Source of the DNA: Saccoglossus kowalevskii
Taxonomy: Eukaryota; Hemichordata; Enteropneusta; Harrimaniidae
Direction: 5' to 3'
Assembly: GCF_000003605.2 (NCBI RefSeq)
Contig: NW_003129869.1
Span: 189,051-217,057 of the forward strand
DNA: 28,007 nucleotides
Positions 19,042-28,007 of this stretch are shown here, one piece after another (the stretch's first letter is position 1; each line of letters starts with the position of its first letter). Under the pieces are notes generated by a model. The model did not search any database and was not told the origin of the DNA. It saw only the letters and a program-made list of their open reading frames with translations. Made by a program: the position numbers and the translations under genes.

Positions 19042-20045
19042 TTCTCTTAAACAAGGCATACTTGTAGTTGGGCAAAACTTTCAATAAAGAAACATTTAAT
19101 ACTTTTTTTTTATTTTTAAATTTTTTATTATTCTACAGAAGAAAGTTTTCATTGAAGAGATAAAATGTGAGGTAGTAGAAAAAATGTCCGCTTATGGTTA
19201 GCAATTTGAAGTTTGATCTTCACGGTCATGAAGCAAACAGGTCAGTCATCTCATTCTATTGTTTGTGACGCCACAAATTGGTACCACCAATGAGAGTACC
19301 GATAAAGAGTACCGATAATTATCAGAACAGCAAATATAAATGACCTTTTACAGAGATGTCAAGTTTCTTCAGAATTTGAAGAACACTTGAAGAAGAGTGC
19401 TCAGCATACAAACATCACAGTCAAGGTTCCATTCTTGAAATAAACAAGAATTTGAGACAATGTACTTGAAAACTACGTTTTGATGGTTTTCCTTTTTTTT
19501 TATTCAAATTCTGAGATTTGGGGACTAAATTCATCTTTTACTTTAAAGTTGTCAACCAACAAATGTCAGAATAAACTGATAAATGCAAAATTCATTGAAA
19601 GCGGCACCAGAAAAATCAACCACACTCTAATTTCCAACCATAACCAACAATCAAACTATTGCCATGGGTTGCCATGGCAGTATGTAATTGGCACTATGTG
19701 TTGCCTCAGTTTGCTCTAACCAGATACACCTTGAAACAGATGCATACTTAATAGAGTTCATGCGAGGGACTGTGCTGGTGCCAGTTATTGTTATTTGTTA
19801 CGCTAAATTTAAACATTTTTGTGATGAATTAGCAACTAGACTGGGATTATAGGAACATTTGAAAGATACGCACAGCTGCCAACAAAGAAATAGTCAGCAT
19901 CTTGACCTATAAGTTGACAAGGTCAAAACACAACTTGAGTAGACGACCAAACAGATTACAAACTTTGGAAGACTTAATATAGTTATGTGAGCAAATTTTT
20001 GGGTCAATCGTAAAATTACCAGAAACGAATAAATCAACAGCACCA
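19042..20045. other. Mostly non-coding; possible 3' UTR of the minus-strand gene
   Basis: If the model ending at 20046 is right, this is its 3' flank. An AATAAA on the minus strand lies at 19504-19499. Near 19668-19681 GTTGCCATGGCAGT resembles an RFX X-box with two mismatches. A small plus-strand terminal-exon-like frame (acceptor TTTTACAG, 19354-19443) is weak. Nothing else is supported. Confidence 0.4.
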
Positions 20046-20994
20046 TTAAGCAGAGTTTTCCTTTATAACTTGATTGACGTCTTTGGGAATCATGCGACAT
20101 GACACGTAAATATCAACGTCATTCACAGTGGGATACTGGTAAGAAAGCCGAAGATATCATGTGATAAAGACCCAAAAATAAACTTACCGGCCTATCCAGA
20201 TCTAGATCCGTCGCCGTGGGGATGGACTGTACTGTTGATTCATTCTCCATCATTTTTTCACTTTTTCTATATTCCAGGTCAGCACGGTGCAAATAATTCC
20301 TGGACCAGTGAAAGATAGAGGCTTTATTGACTGGCAGATTCCAGAAAACCACACCTGCAAAGAGTGGCCACTACCAAGAAAGAGAAACCAGGTTATAATA
20401 GTCAACTACTGCATAATAAATTATATCTTCCTTCTTTGCTTGTGACAATTTTGAAGGTCAGAAGTAAGAATAAATCAATTTTTATGGTGACAATAATAAA
20501 CGCACTCTTTCAAAAACAATTACTCTTAAGCCAGATTCCCAGTCAAACAAACCACATATAAAGTTCTTAAAATTCTGAGACTTTCAAAACTCTTTTCCAA
20601 AATGCATTAAGTTTCCAGATCTTATCACGGCAATGGTGAACACCATCAAAGCAACAGCTCATTCCTGTAGGGTCAATGGTCAGAGGTTATTTTTAAATTC
20701 AATTGAAAATTGAACAGTAAAATTTCATGTGTGCTGTGAAGAAGAAAAAAACTTTATAGATGTAATAAGTCTATAGGAGAGGTCCCAGTAGAGGTTGCGC
20801 TATTACTGCACCCCCCCCCTTGAGATAACAGAATGCTCCACCATGACTTAAAACAAACGTTTTTTTCTTACAGAGTATAGAAAGATTTTATCATGCCATC
20901 CACATTGGTGGTAGATTTTTTTAAGCATGCCAAGGTCATTTGATAGATCAAAAGTAAGTTCACTTGTATTTATATGTATATTACCTTTCTCCAT
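20046..20994 (-). CDS. Three-exon gene model, 131 codons, unknown product
   Basis: Minus strand. Exon A runs 20994-20872: ATG with an in-frame TAG nine bases upstream, 41 codons, MEKGNIHINTSELTFDLSND at the start. Exon B is 20370-20188, 61 codons, including SWPLFAGVVFWNLPVN at the A/B junction. Exon C is 20135-20046, 29 codons plus TAA, YPTVNDVDIYVSCRM at the start. Introns are 501 nt (donor GTAAGA; acceptor TCTCTTTCTTGGTAG) and 52 nt (donor GTAAGT; acceptor GGCTTTCTTACCAG), all phase 0. Composition is mixed and polar with one short hydrophobic patch. If the 52-nt intron were retained, the frame would run on to a TGA at about 20119. The start context is only fair. No family is recognised. Exons B and C are better supported than A. 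Confidence 0.33.
20136..20187 (-). other. Putative 52-nt intron
   Basis: On the minus strand it opens GTAAGTTTAT and closes CTTTCTTACCAG, with an internal TTTATCAC that could serve as a branch site. Removing it keeps the frame (phase 0 on both sides) and leads to 29 more sensible codons. It is short for an animal intron but not impossible. Confidence 0.33.
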
Positions 20995-21060
20995 AGACTT
21001 CTATGGGTCCATGCTTTATCTTATCTACTTTCAAAGTGAAAGCATTTTAATTAAAGTTTC

Positions 21061-21570
21061 CAAACTTTCCTTTGTTTATTCCCATATTTCTAAACTTTCC
21101 TTTGTTTATTCCCATATTTCCAAACTTTCCTTTGTTTATTCCCATATTTCCAAACTTTCCTTTGTTTATTCCCATATTTCCAAACTTTCCTTTGTTTATT
21201 CCCATATTTCTAAACTTTCCTTTGTTTATTCCCATATTTCAAAACTTTCCTTTGTTTATTCCCATATTTCCAAACTTTCCTTTGTTTATTACCATATTTT
21301 CAAACTTTCCTTTGTTTATTCCCATATTTCTAAACTTTCCTTTGTTTATTCCCATATTTCCAAACTTTCCTTTGTTTATTACCATATTTTCAAACTTTCC
21401 TTTGTTTATTCCCATATTTCTAAACTTTCCTTTGTTTATTCCCATATTTCCAAACTTTCCTTTGTTTATTACCATATTTTCAAACTTTCCTTTGTTTATT
21501 CCCATATTTCTAAACTTTCCTTTGTTTATTCCCATATTTCTAAACTTTCCTTTGTTTTTTACCATATTTT
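21061..21570 (+). repeat. 30-bp minisatellite, 17 copies, with a 90-bp trimeric order
   Basis: The unit is (C/T/A)AAACTTTCC TTTGTTTATT followed by CCCATATTTC or ACCATATTTT, repeated with almost no length change. From copy 8 on, the ACCATATTTT variant recurs every third copy (8, 11, 14, 17), giving a 90-bp higher-order unit that must have spread by block duplication. Sixteen copies contain TGTTTAT, whose complement ATAAACA fits the forkhead core RTAAAYA; the last copy is altered. Frames stay open on both strands (10-residue repeats such as KLSFVYSHIS) because 30 is divisible by three. These frames, up to 245 codons, are repeat by-products. The array lies just 5' of the minus-strand gene model. 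Confidence 0.96.
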
Positions 21571-21859
21571 CAAACTTGTTCATTATCGTATTTGCTCAAT
21601 TAGAAGTGCACATAAACCAATTAATAAGCTACATTTACATTACAAGATCTCAGCACTTGCCTAAAATTTTTTAAATCCCCTGTGTTTGCAAAGGGATTAC
21701 AGCAGATGCACTGTTCATGTTAATCAGGACAACTTTAAACCCAATCGACTCGGATGAATTCGCGCACCCATACGATACACATATTCTGCACATGTATTTT
21801 ATGTTATATGCTGTTACTTATATGTTATCTTCGAATCACCAATAATGGCGTGATTTGGT

Positions 21860-22070
21860 CTATTGGTCTATTGGGTCACATGACATTAATGCCACAATTC
21901 TCAAAGACGAAGCTACGTCATGATCCCCCCCAAATGTTGCTAGGACCAATCACAAACAAGAATAGACAATGAATTTTCAGATTAACACCTCTGTTTTTCC
22001 CCCAAGCTAACCAACTTCCCCCCACGCTAACGACGCTAACGAAAAGTCTCGTCTTCCACTGACTTCCTGT
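21860..22070. promoter_or_regulatory. Promoter-like motif cluster
   Basis: Two ATTGG motifs (21862-21866 and 21870-21874), a palindromic-type E-box GTCACATGAC (21875-21884, complement GTCATGTGAC), a CRE-like TACGTCA (21914-21920), a CCAAT (21946-21950) and an ETS-like CTTCCTG (22063-22069) lie within about 210 bp of GC-richer DNA. It is positioned about 0.9 kb 5' of the minus-strand start at 20994. On the plus strand a donor GTAAGT at 22238 could end a leader exon. Direction is undecided. Confidence 0.3.
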
Positions 22071-22238
22071 GTCGGTCTGTCTGAGAATTGCACGCAAGAC
22101 GATTATAACAGACCATAGACATACCTTTGCTGTTTACAAAAGCTATACCATACTAATAGAACAAATACAGTAAAGTCGAATTCATCTTAAAAGGCACATC
22201 ATCAAATCTGTCGGCAACTATTGTCTAACACTATTCTG

Positions 22239-23764
22239 TAAGTCTAAAATCAACAAAGACACTGCCATTGTTTATTTTTCGGAATTATAAACAATGACAA
22301 TTACATAAGGAAAACATTACTGGGATTTGAATAATCCAGAGTGACAGCAGAGTTGACCTTTAGTGGAAGTTTCAGTGTCCATTGCTACAACAGATTCTTT
22401 CAGTTTTCCCCCAATAGAGCATGTTTTATGAACAAATTTTAACATAGTCGCATTGCCCATATATTTATAAATATGACTAAGTATAGTTCACTTTGCTTCA
22501 GTGCCTGTAAATAAACTGAACTGGAAAATCACTGAAGAAACTACACAATCCTCACCAGAAGCCATAAAGTCCAATGCTAACAGATAATCTCAAAGCATCT
22601 GAGAGGACTGCCTAAAATGCTCATAATACTAGTATACAGCAGTTGGGTATTCAAAAATACTATCAACAGTGTAGTTTAAACAATATGATCAAAACCAATT
22701 TTATCCGCAGGCAAATCTTGATACTAAAAACTGCCAACAATTAAAATAAAATGCATTTGTATATATTTGCTGTCATTTCTTTGTTAATTTTGTTAATTAA
22801 CCTAAACATTATCTGACAGCTAAGAAATAGGGGAATAGGTAGTGCATATGTTGTACTAATGTTTGTATAAGGGATTACCCAACAGCCAGTTTTTTTTTTT
22901 ACTACACTGTCTATTGAAAACTCCATTTTTAACACTTTCGGCTACACGAATGATCTGGGAATTGTATTGGACGTTTGTAACAGTAGCCATAGACATGCAA
23001 CCGACAATCCATTGACAAGTTTGACAGACAGGCTGTAATTGGAAAAGTAAACGTTTCTTTTACATTGTCATGAACACTGCTCACAAACAAGAAAATGACA
23101 CTCCAGAATGAATGTGGCCCAACATTTAACTGTATTTGGTCGAGCACTTAGATAAATAACAGAGGTATATCTGTGGTTAAAATAAGTCATATTTTAATAA
23201 ATCAGTAAAATAAATGCAATTTTCGATTTATATGCACTTCTATAAATGCTAAACTTCAAATAGAACTGAAATTATTACAGATAAGGTTATTATTTACATA
23301 GATATCCCACAATACATTTCAGCCTTACCCTAGAATAACTTTACTGCAAAAAATATGTTTAATATTTCATTTATCCATCAAAATACTTTAACAAAAACTT
23401 TCCTATTTTTAATACTTCAAAATTGCTGGCGAGCATTTGCAAAACCTTTAAAACATCTTAATTATTCCAGAAATTGTCTGATAACAGTTTATTTCAAAAT
23501 ACAACAATTCTTTTTGCATTTTTCAAAAAATAAGAAGGATGGATAACAGTAAATCATTAGCAAGCAATTTTGAAAAGTTAGTCGCAAAATAAAATAAATA
23601 TTGTGCGAAGAGTCAAAAAATCAAATAATTCTTTCTTTCACACTAAGTTACAAATGAACAATAGCACGAAGGGCAGTATGGCCTAGTTTCTTGTAACAAA
23701 ATCCCATTTCTCTTGTTACCTTCAATACCCGGCATCATTGTCATAACAGGGTATATTTCACTAA
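22239..23764. other. AT-rich non-coding stretch
   Basis: At 22900-23035 a plus-strand frame reads TFGYTNDLGIVLDVCNSSHR before a stop, and the minus strand is open too. No acceptor supports either. No repeat family is visible. Confidence 0.45.
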
Positions 23765-23903
23765 AGAGAAGAGTCAAATTCAGACTGTGGTAACACTAAC
23801 CAGAAAAGTGTAAAGAAATACCCACATGTTGGGGTAATCCCCACTATGGTACTTCACTCAACCTTGGCTGTTAAACTTTCCTCAGTAACTGTGTGTTTTT
23901 CAG

Positions 23904-24120
23904 CCAAAGATATTGAAACTGTTCTGTTTCTTTTTATAAGTTGTGAAAATTCCCAGTATATTTCTGCACAGCTGTTTCATTTACAACTAGGAGTGCTTTG
24001 GAATTTGCTTTCAAGACTATGCAAACATGACGCAGGCAGGGAAACCTTACTGAGTTCAGTGAGGTCAGAAGACATTTTTACTACCACTGAGGATAAGTTG
24101 TCTTGGTTTCAAACTGTACT
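23904..24120 (+). CDS. Candidate internal exon, about 72 codons, unknown product
   Basis: The acceptor TGTGTTTTTCAG precedes 23904 and a perfect donor GTGAGT follows 24120. The 217 bp read as two leading bases, 71 codons and two trailing bases. The frame is protein-like and helix-favouring: FISCENSQYISAQLFHLQLG, then VLWNLLSRLCKHDAGRETLL. The same frame is open upstream to 23765. After the TGA created at the donor it is open again for about 65 codons to 24319 (including KKRPHLMDVLSEFLCTFLSL). So a longer single exon with one nonsense change is an alternative. A helical-repeat protein is conceivable but not shown. No family is recognised. Confidence 0.35.
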
Positions 24121-24320
24121 GTGAGTAAATTTCTGTAAGATGGTGATGTTTTCTCTTGTTAATGAAGAATTTAAAGAAACTTGTGACAAAAGCAAAATTC
24201 TGCTTCTAAGACACAAAAGTATAAGGAAAGGGTGCTCATCTTTGTACAAGAAAAGGCCACATCTAATGGACGTACTGAGTGAATTCCTTTGCACTTTTTT
24301 ATCGCTACTCACTGCGTGAA

Positions 24321-24607
24321 AGTAATGACACAATCCCTGGACGAAACTGTAATAATGTTAAATATTTTATTTTAGCTGAAATTAATTTTTGCTGAAAAGA
24401 CTTTTTGGTTTTTTTGTATAGAATTTATTTTTACTGACTTTTGACTAGTTGAATGGAAAATATAGGAAAAAGGGTATAATTGTTGGATTGTATTCCCACT
24501 GAGTGAATTTCAGTCAAAACACAAGAATTGTTGTGTCACAGTATTCTTATTATAGTGGACCAAAATACTGACAAATGCAGGGCTCAACTACAAGGAAGGC
24601 ATTAACA
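24321..24607. other. AT-rich non-coding stretch
   Basis: No feature is visible between the exon candidate and the dispersed repeat. Confidence 0.5.
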
Positions 24608-24832
24608 ATTTCAACACCAGACATTCTTGCCCAAATTTGTCTGCACTGTCTTCTTATCTTTAATATTTCTGGAAATGAACCCTAATTTTGAAGCCAACAG
24701 ATAACAAATTTGAGTCAATTTTCAATTTTTACTCAAATAATTTAGCTATTTTTGTACCAAACTTCTGACTATAATCAGGACTATTTTGTGAATTAGTGAT
24801 GAAAAGAAGGAAGTGGTAGTAAAAACGTTTAA
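24608..24832 (+). repeat. Dispersed repeat, copy 2
   Basis: Same family and orientation as 1714-1932. Both copies end shortly after GAAGGAAGTGGTAGT and diverge beyond it. This copy has stops in the frame that is open in copy 1 and carries small insertions, for example after AATTTAGCTA. Confidence 0.7.
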
Positions 24833-26726
24833 GAGTAATTGTCTAGATTTGCAATGAGTTAGCCATGGTGGCCTTCCTATACACTACATGTATACAGTAT
24901 ATACTGGTACCCTAAAGCAATTTTAGAAATTTTTTAATATTGCTTAGAACTTAAAACTGAGTGTCCTGCCAAGTGCCATTTTTAACAGATCTTAATGTCA
25001 ATGGTTTAACCATTAGAAAATTACATTTAAACCAAAAAAAAAAAAATATGATTACAAACTTTAGCAAAAAAAATCCCTTATATTGTACAGTCCAAACCTG
25101 CATGCAAGATGTTGCCTCAATCGGCTCAAGATGTGATTGTACAAGTGTGTGAAATCATGCATCTAAAAAAAGATAGCTCAATGGTATACCTAAATTAGGT
25201 TTATTATTCACCAAGATGTTAAACAAATAATTTGCCTAATTATTTGCACAGAACTAAATAAAGATCAAAATCATCTGGGGGAGGGGGTATATTAAAACAC
25301 AAGTAAAAATCACATTTGCTTACTCCAGCAAATGACTATTAGTGGTTCAAACTTGCAAAGGAAGGGCAAAATTAAAATTGTTTTTTTTCACCTTTTGAAC
25401 CTCTAAACTTGTAAGTAATGTAAAAGTAATTACCATGGCAACAGTGCAAAGTGTGAAGCCCTTGATAAGAAAAATAAATAAACAAAAAAAAGCCAGATGG
25501 TTTTTAGAAGGACTTTAAGCCAATACAGATGTATAAGATAATAAGATAATAAGATAATAGATAATAAGATCTTCACCCACTAAGTACTTGGTGATTATTT
25601 AAAACTGATGTCTCCAGAAAAGCATCTGTTTTATTTGCTTATAATTATATTTATAGAATTTCAAAAATGGAAAAAATAAAATGATATAATATATAAATGT
25701 ATGTATCTTAAGATGTTAATGCACATTAAAAAAATTATTAAGAATGTTATTTTACTAAACAATGCCTACATGATGTGAGTTTGACTAAAAAACTTCCACA
25801 ATGCATCTGACTTCTTTCATGACCAATCACCTCTTTTATTCAAATTGATTGACCTGTAGGGCAATTTTACCTTAGACTTTGCTTACAAAGAAAAAAAAAA
25901 ACAGAACATAAAAAAATAAGAAAAAGTGCAGTATTTATGAAAATGAAGAAAGATTGCAGCAACTTGTAGCATAGATCAGCAGAGGTGATATTTAATAATT
26001 ATGAATAGATTATTTGCATATGATGTGACCTGGTGAATTACATGTGGTGTTCACAGTGGGTCCGATGAACCCGTCACTGATTGTCCCTGTGTAGCTGTGA
26101 TCTTTCCAATGCTGCTTCTTTATTAAAAAAAAGAAGAAAACAAAAATGTATGTTGTTGATATCTTGGAGCATGGAACCCCGTGTAGTTTCATACTTTAAG
26201 CTAATTTGATTGATTGCCAACTGAAATATTTTCTTCTTAACAAGTTTTACAACTAAAAGTATGATATTAAACAGATTTGAGCCAAAATGAAAATATTATA
26301 AAATATATTATAAATTTTTAGTATGTGTTAATTTTAATCAGAATCTATCTTGTTTAATTTGGATGCCTTAGGATAAACGAACGGACAATTCTCTTGGGCA
26401 GCCAGAACAGGAAGTCAGAAAAAGGCAAAAGATTTTTGTGTTAGAGAAGTTTGTGGGAGAATCTGGTTTTTAAGAAAGGAAATGTGATAATTTGAAAAAG
26501 CTGTTTTTGATCTTGTTTGTGATTGGAGGATAGTAGCAAAAGTTTGATTTTGAGAATGAGTATGAGTATAGGGGTGATTTTACAGATTAATTATTGAGCT
26601 ATATGAACAGTGATTGGCTTAGATACATATAGGATACTGATGGATATTCCAAGTTTTAGAAAATGCAAGGTACTGTGTTAATATGTCAATGTGACTTTGC
26701 GATCAACCATACATGTACATGTATAT
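24833..26726. other. AT-rich non-coding stretch with simple repeats
   Basis: An (AATAAGAT)n-type microsatellite lies at about 25533-25571. Poly-A tracts are at about 25036-25048 and 25889-25900. A 63-codon plus frame at 24961-25152 runs through the first of these and is rejected. No exon has good splice support. Confidence 0.55.
25429..25442 (+). promoter_or_regulatory. RFX X-box-like motif ATTACCATGGCAAC
   Basis: It matches the RFX X-box form RTNRCC-N2-RGYAAC at every position. In animals such sites drive ciliary and immune genes. No gene is recognised next to it, so function is unknown and a chance match is possible. Confidence 0.3.
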
Positions 26727-26914
26727 GGTCATACATCCTGGTAGTTTTTGGGGTCACACATCCTAATACTTTTTGGGGTCACACATCCTGGTATCTTTTG
26801 GGAGTGTAAATTCCCTACCAAATTCTCAATTAGTTTCCCTTTTAAACAAAAGCAGTTGTCACAAAATTTCAAAAACAGTGCCAGAAAGTACCAGGATGTG
26901 TGACCTTTAGGGGG
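26727..26914. repeat. 25-bp tandem repeat (3 copies) with an inverted copy
   Basis: GGTCACACATCCTGGTA-type units start at 26727, 26752 and 26777. An inverted copy (GTACCAGGATGTGTGACC) lies at about 26889-26906, so 26777-26806 can fold back on 26877-26906 around a roughly 70-nt spacer. A further copy in the inverted orientation is at 27682-27700. This could be the remnant of an inverted-repeat element; no target duplication is clear. Confidence 0.75.
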
Positions 26915-27627
26915 GTCAAACAGAAGGCTAGATAGCAATCAAATTACAGAATTGTATATGATATTTCTCTACTTTGTTCATCAAATTAAAAACAGATTAA
27001 ATTATGCTCCACAATGCTTTCAATGGTCATCTCTAAATAGACCGTACGCAACCAGCTATACTACTGCCGTGCAAAATCTGAAAACCAGACGAGACATAAA
27101 TAACTTTTCAGCAGCAATCCTACAATTATAACACAATTTCACCCCAAATTAACTGTTACTACCTTACCCAAAATAAATTTACAAAAACATCTGTTCCTAT
27201 TTCCTTTCAAAATTATGATCACAATCTTGTTGCTATACACAACATTCAATTCATTCCAATTAGCGCAAACCGTTTGTGAGAAACAAATCTTGAAATTTCG
27301 GAACAGTGAATTGAGCGAAAATTTCAAGTCACATTGATTTGTGTGAAATGTTATCTTTGCGACTGCCATTGAATCATATTTCTACAACAAACTCTATTTA
27401 TGAAATAAAAATTAAAGCAACTTTCAGAATGTTCATAAGACTAAGATAAATATATTTTACACTACTCATACCCGAGTAAAACTGATCAATTTTCTTTTAT
27501 ACAAATGTTTGCACCATCTTATCACCTCATATAGACCTCACATATAATAGAACTTTCTATGAACACAAATTCACTATAAACGAGAATTTTTCAATTATTT
27601 TCCAACAAAAATGCAACAAGTTATTGA
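26915..27627. other. AT-rich non-coding stretch
   Basis: A 76-codon minus frame (27369-27139) is Phe/Asn/Ile-rich and lacks splice support. Nothing else is visible. Confidence 0.5.
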
Positions 27628-27655
27628 CGTTTAAATATTAAAAATTATTATTGTT

Positions 27656-27954
27656 ATAGGAAAACAACAATATCCTTCAAAGGTACCAGGATGTGTGACC
27701 TTCAGGGGAACACAAACCCTTATGGACAAATAGTAAAGTTTTTTTCACAGTTTACAAGATTTTTTTCTAATAATAGACAAACTTATATACGCCCCATTAG
27801 TCATCGTCATACTGTAGGAAGTGATTTGCACCAACTTTATACTGAATTAGAAAGGGAAGACGTAAGAACAAAATTGCAAATTTGTTATTCAACACAATTA
27901 TATAGTTTTAAACCATTTTTTACTCAGGATTCTGCCAGAAGTTTCTGTTAAATT
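27656..27954 (+). CDS. Candidate terminal exon, about 98 codons, unknown product
   Basis: A plausible acceptor (TTATTATTGTTATAG) ends at about 27658. The frame is open from 27628 to a TAA ending near 27951, with an ATG at 27691. The reading is mixed and charged, without low complexity (RQTYIRPISHRHTVGSDLHQ, then LYTELEREDVRTKLQICYST). Its first codons (about 27682-27700) coincide with a copy of the 25-bp repeat GTACCAGGATGTGTGACC. So the frame either begins in an element or belongs to one. No homologue is recognised. Confidence 0.22.
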
Positions 27955-28007
27955 GGTATTACCTTATTCTATTATGTATTTTTTGTTTACTTTTTAGGAT
28001 TTTTTTC

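Noticed and set aside
20874-20953. Plus-strand exon between TTTTTTTCTTACAG and GTAAGT
   Set aside because: All three frames contain stops. The acceptor is the mirror of the minus-strand donor GTAAGAAAAAAA, so the signal is probably strand-ambiguous.
21061-21570. Possible CRISPR array (30-bp regular repeats)
   Set aside because: Repeats are contiguous with no spacers, the setting is eukaryotic, and no cas-like genes are present.
20927-21674. Long repetitive reading frames (up to 245 codons plus, 114 minus) of 10-residue repeats
   Set aside because: They are generated by the 30-bp minisatellite. All frames stay open because the unit is a multiple of three and lacks stops, and the products are hydrophobic low-complexity with no start or splice support.
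1-28007. tRNA, rRNA or other structural RNA genes
   Set aside because: No B-box-like GGTTCRANNCC with a matching A-box and no rRNA-like segments were found by eye. A covariance-model scan would be decisive.

Overview
The window looks like nuclear DNA from an invertebrate animal, most likely marine. It is strongly AT-rich and gene-poor. It holds AC, TTTA and GTCT microsatellites, three large minisatellites, short inverted-repeat DNA elements (MITE-like) and a 5'-truncated non-LTR retrotransposon tail. The reverse-transcriptase tail (CxxC...HxxxxC followed by an open stretch and an AT-rich 3' end) and the paired elements with CTGTAAA ends resemble, from memory, families seen in molluscs, echinoderms and amphioxus. 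That is a recollection, not a search result, and I cannot name the species. There are no bacterial operons, ribosome-binding sites, rRNA, tRNA or CRISPR arrays.

Layout. 1-360 is a duplicated 162-bp unit ending in an AC-rich microsatellite and a hairpin. 1015-1172 is a TTAA-flanked inverted-repeat element. 1714-1932 and 24608-24832 are two copies of a dispersed repeat. 2-10 kb is mostly featureless AT-rich DNA with scattered weak exon candidates, mainly on the minus strand; the best is a 17-codon start exon at 9740-9690. 10461-11088 is a 75-bp minisatellite, followed directly by a CTGTAAA element (11146-11344). 12.0-12.7 kb has a promoter-like patch and a convincing short intron, both on the minus strand. 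13021-13551 is the retrotransposon tail. 14464-14238 is a protein-like minus-strand terminal exon candidate. 15150-15875 is an 81-bp minisatellite rich in ATGCAAAT. 16903-17112 is the second CTGTAAA element, in inverse orientation. 18.1-19.1 kb holds a minus-strand exon candidate and two perfect DR1 nuclear-receptor sites. 20994-20046 gives the best gene model, a three-exon, 131-codon minus-strand reading frame. Immediately 5' of it lies a 17-copy 30-bp minisatellite carrying forkhead core motifs (21061-21570), then a promoter-like cluster (21860-22070). 23904-24120 is the best plus-strand internal exon candidate. 26727-27951 holds a 25-bp repeat in both orientations and a terminal-exon-like frame.

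None of the protein-like segments matches a family I recognise, so no functions or gene symbols are given. Most long reading frames are products of the minisatellites or chance open frames in AT-rich DNA. Exon calls rest on splice signals, frame continuity and composition only, and are given low confidence. No clear new biological system is evident. The most interesting signals are the forkhead-motif minisatellite next to the best gene model, the paired DR1 elements, and the two inverted copies of one MITE family.
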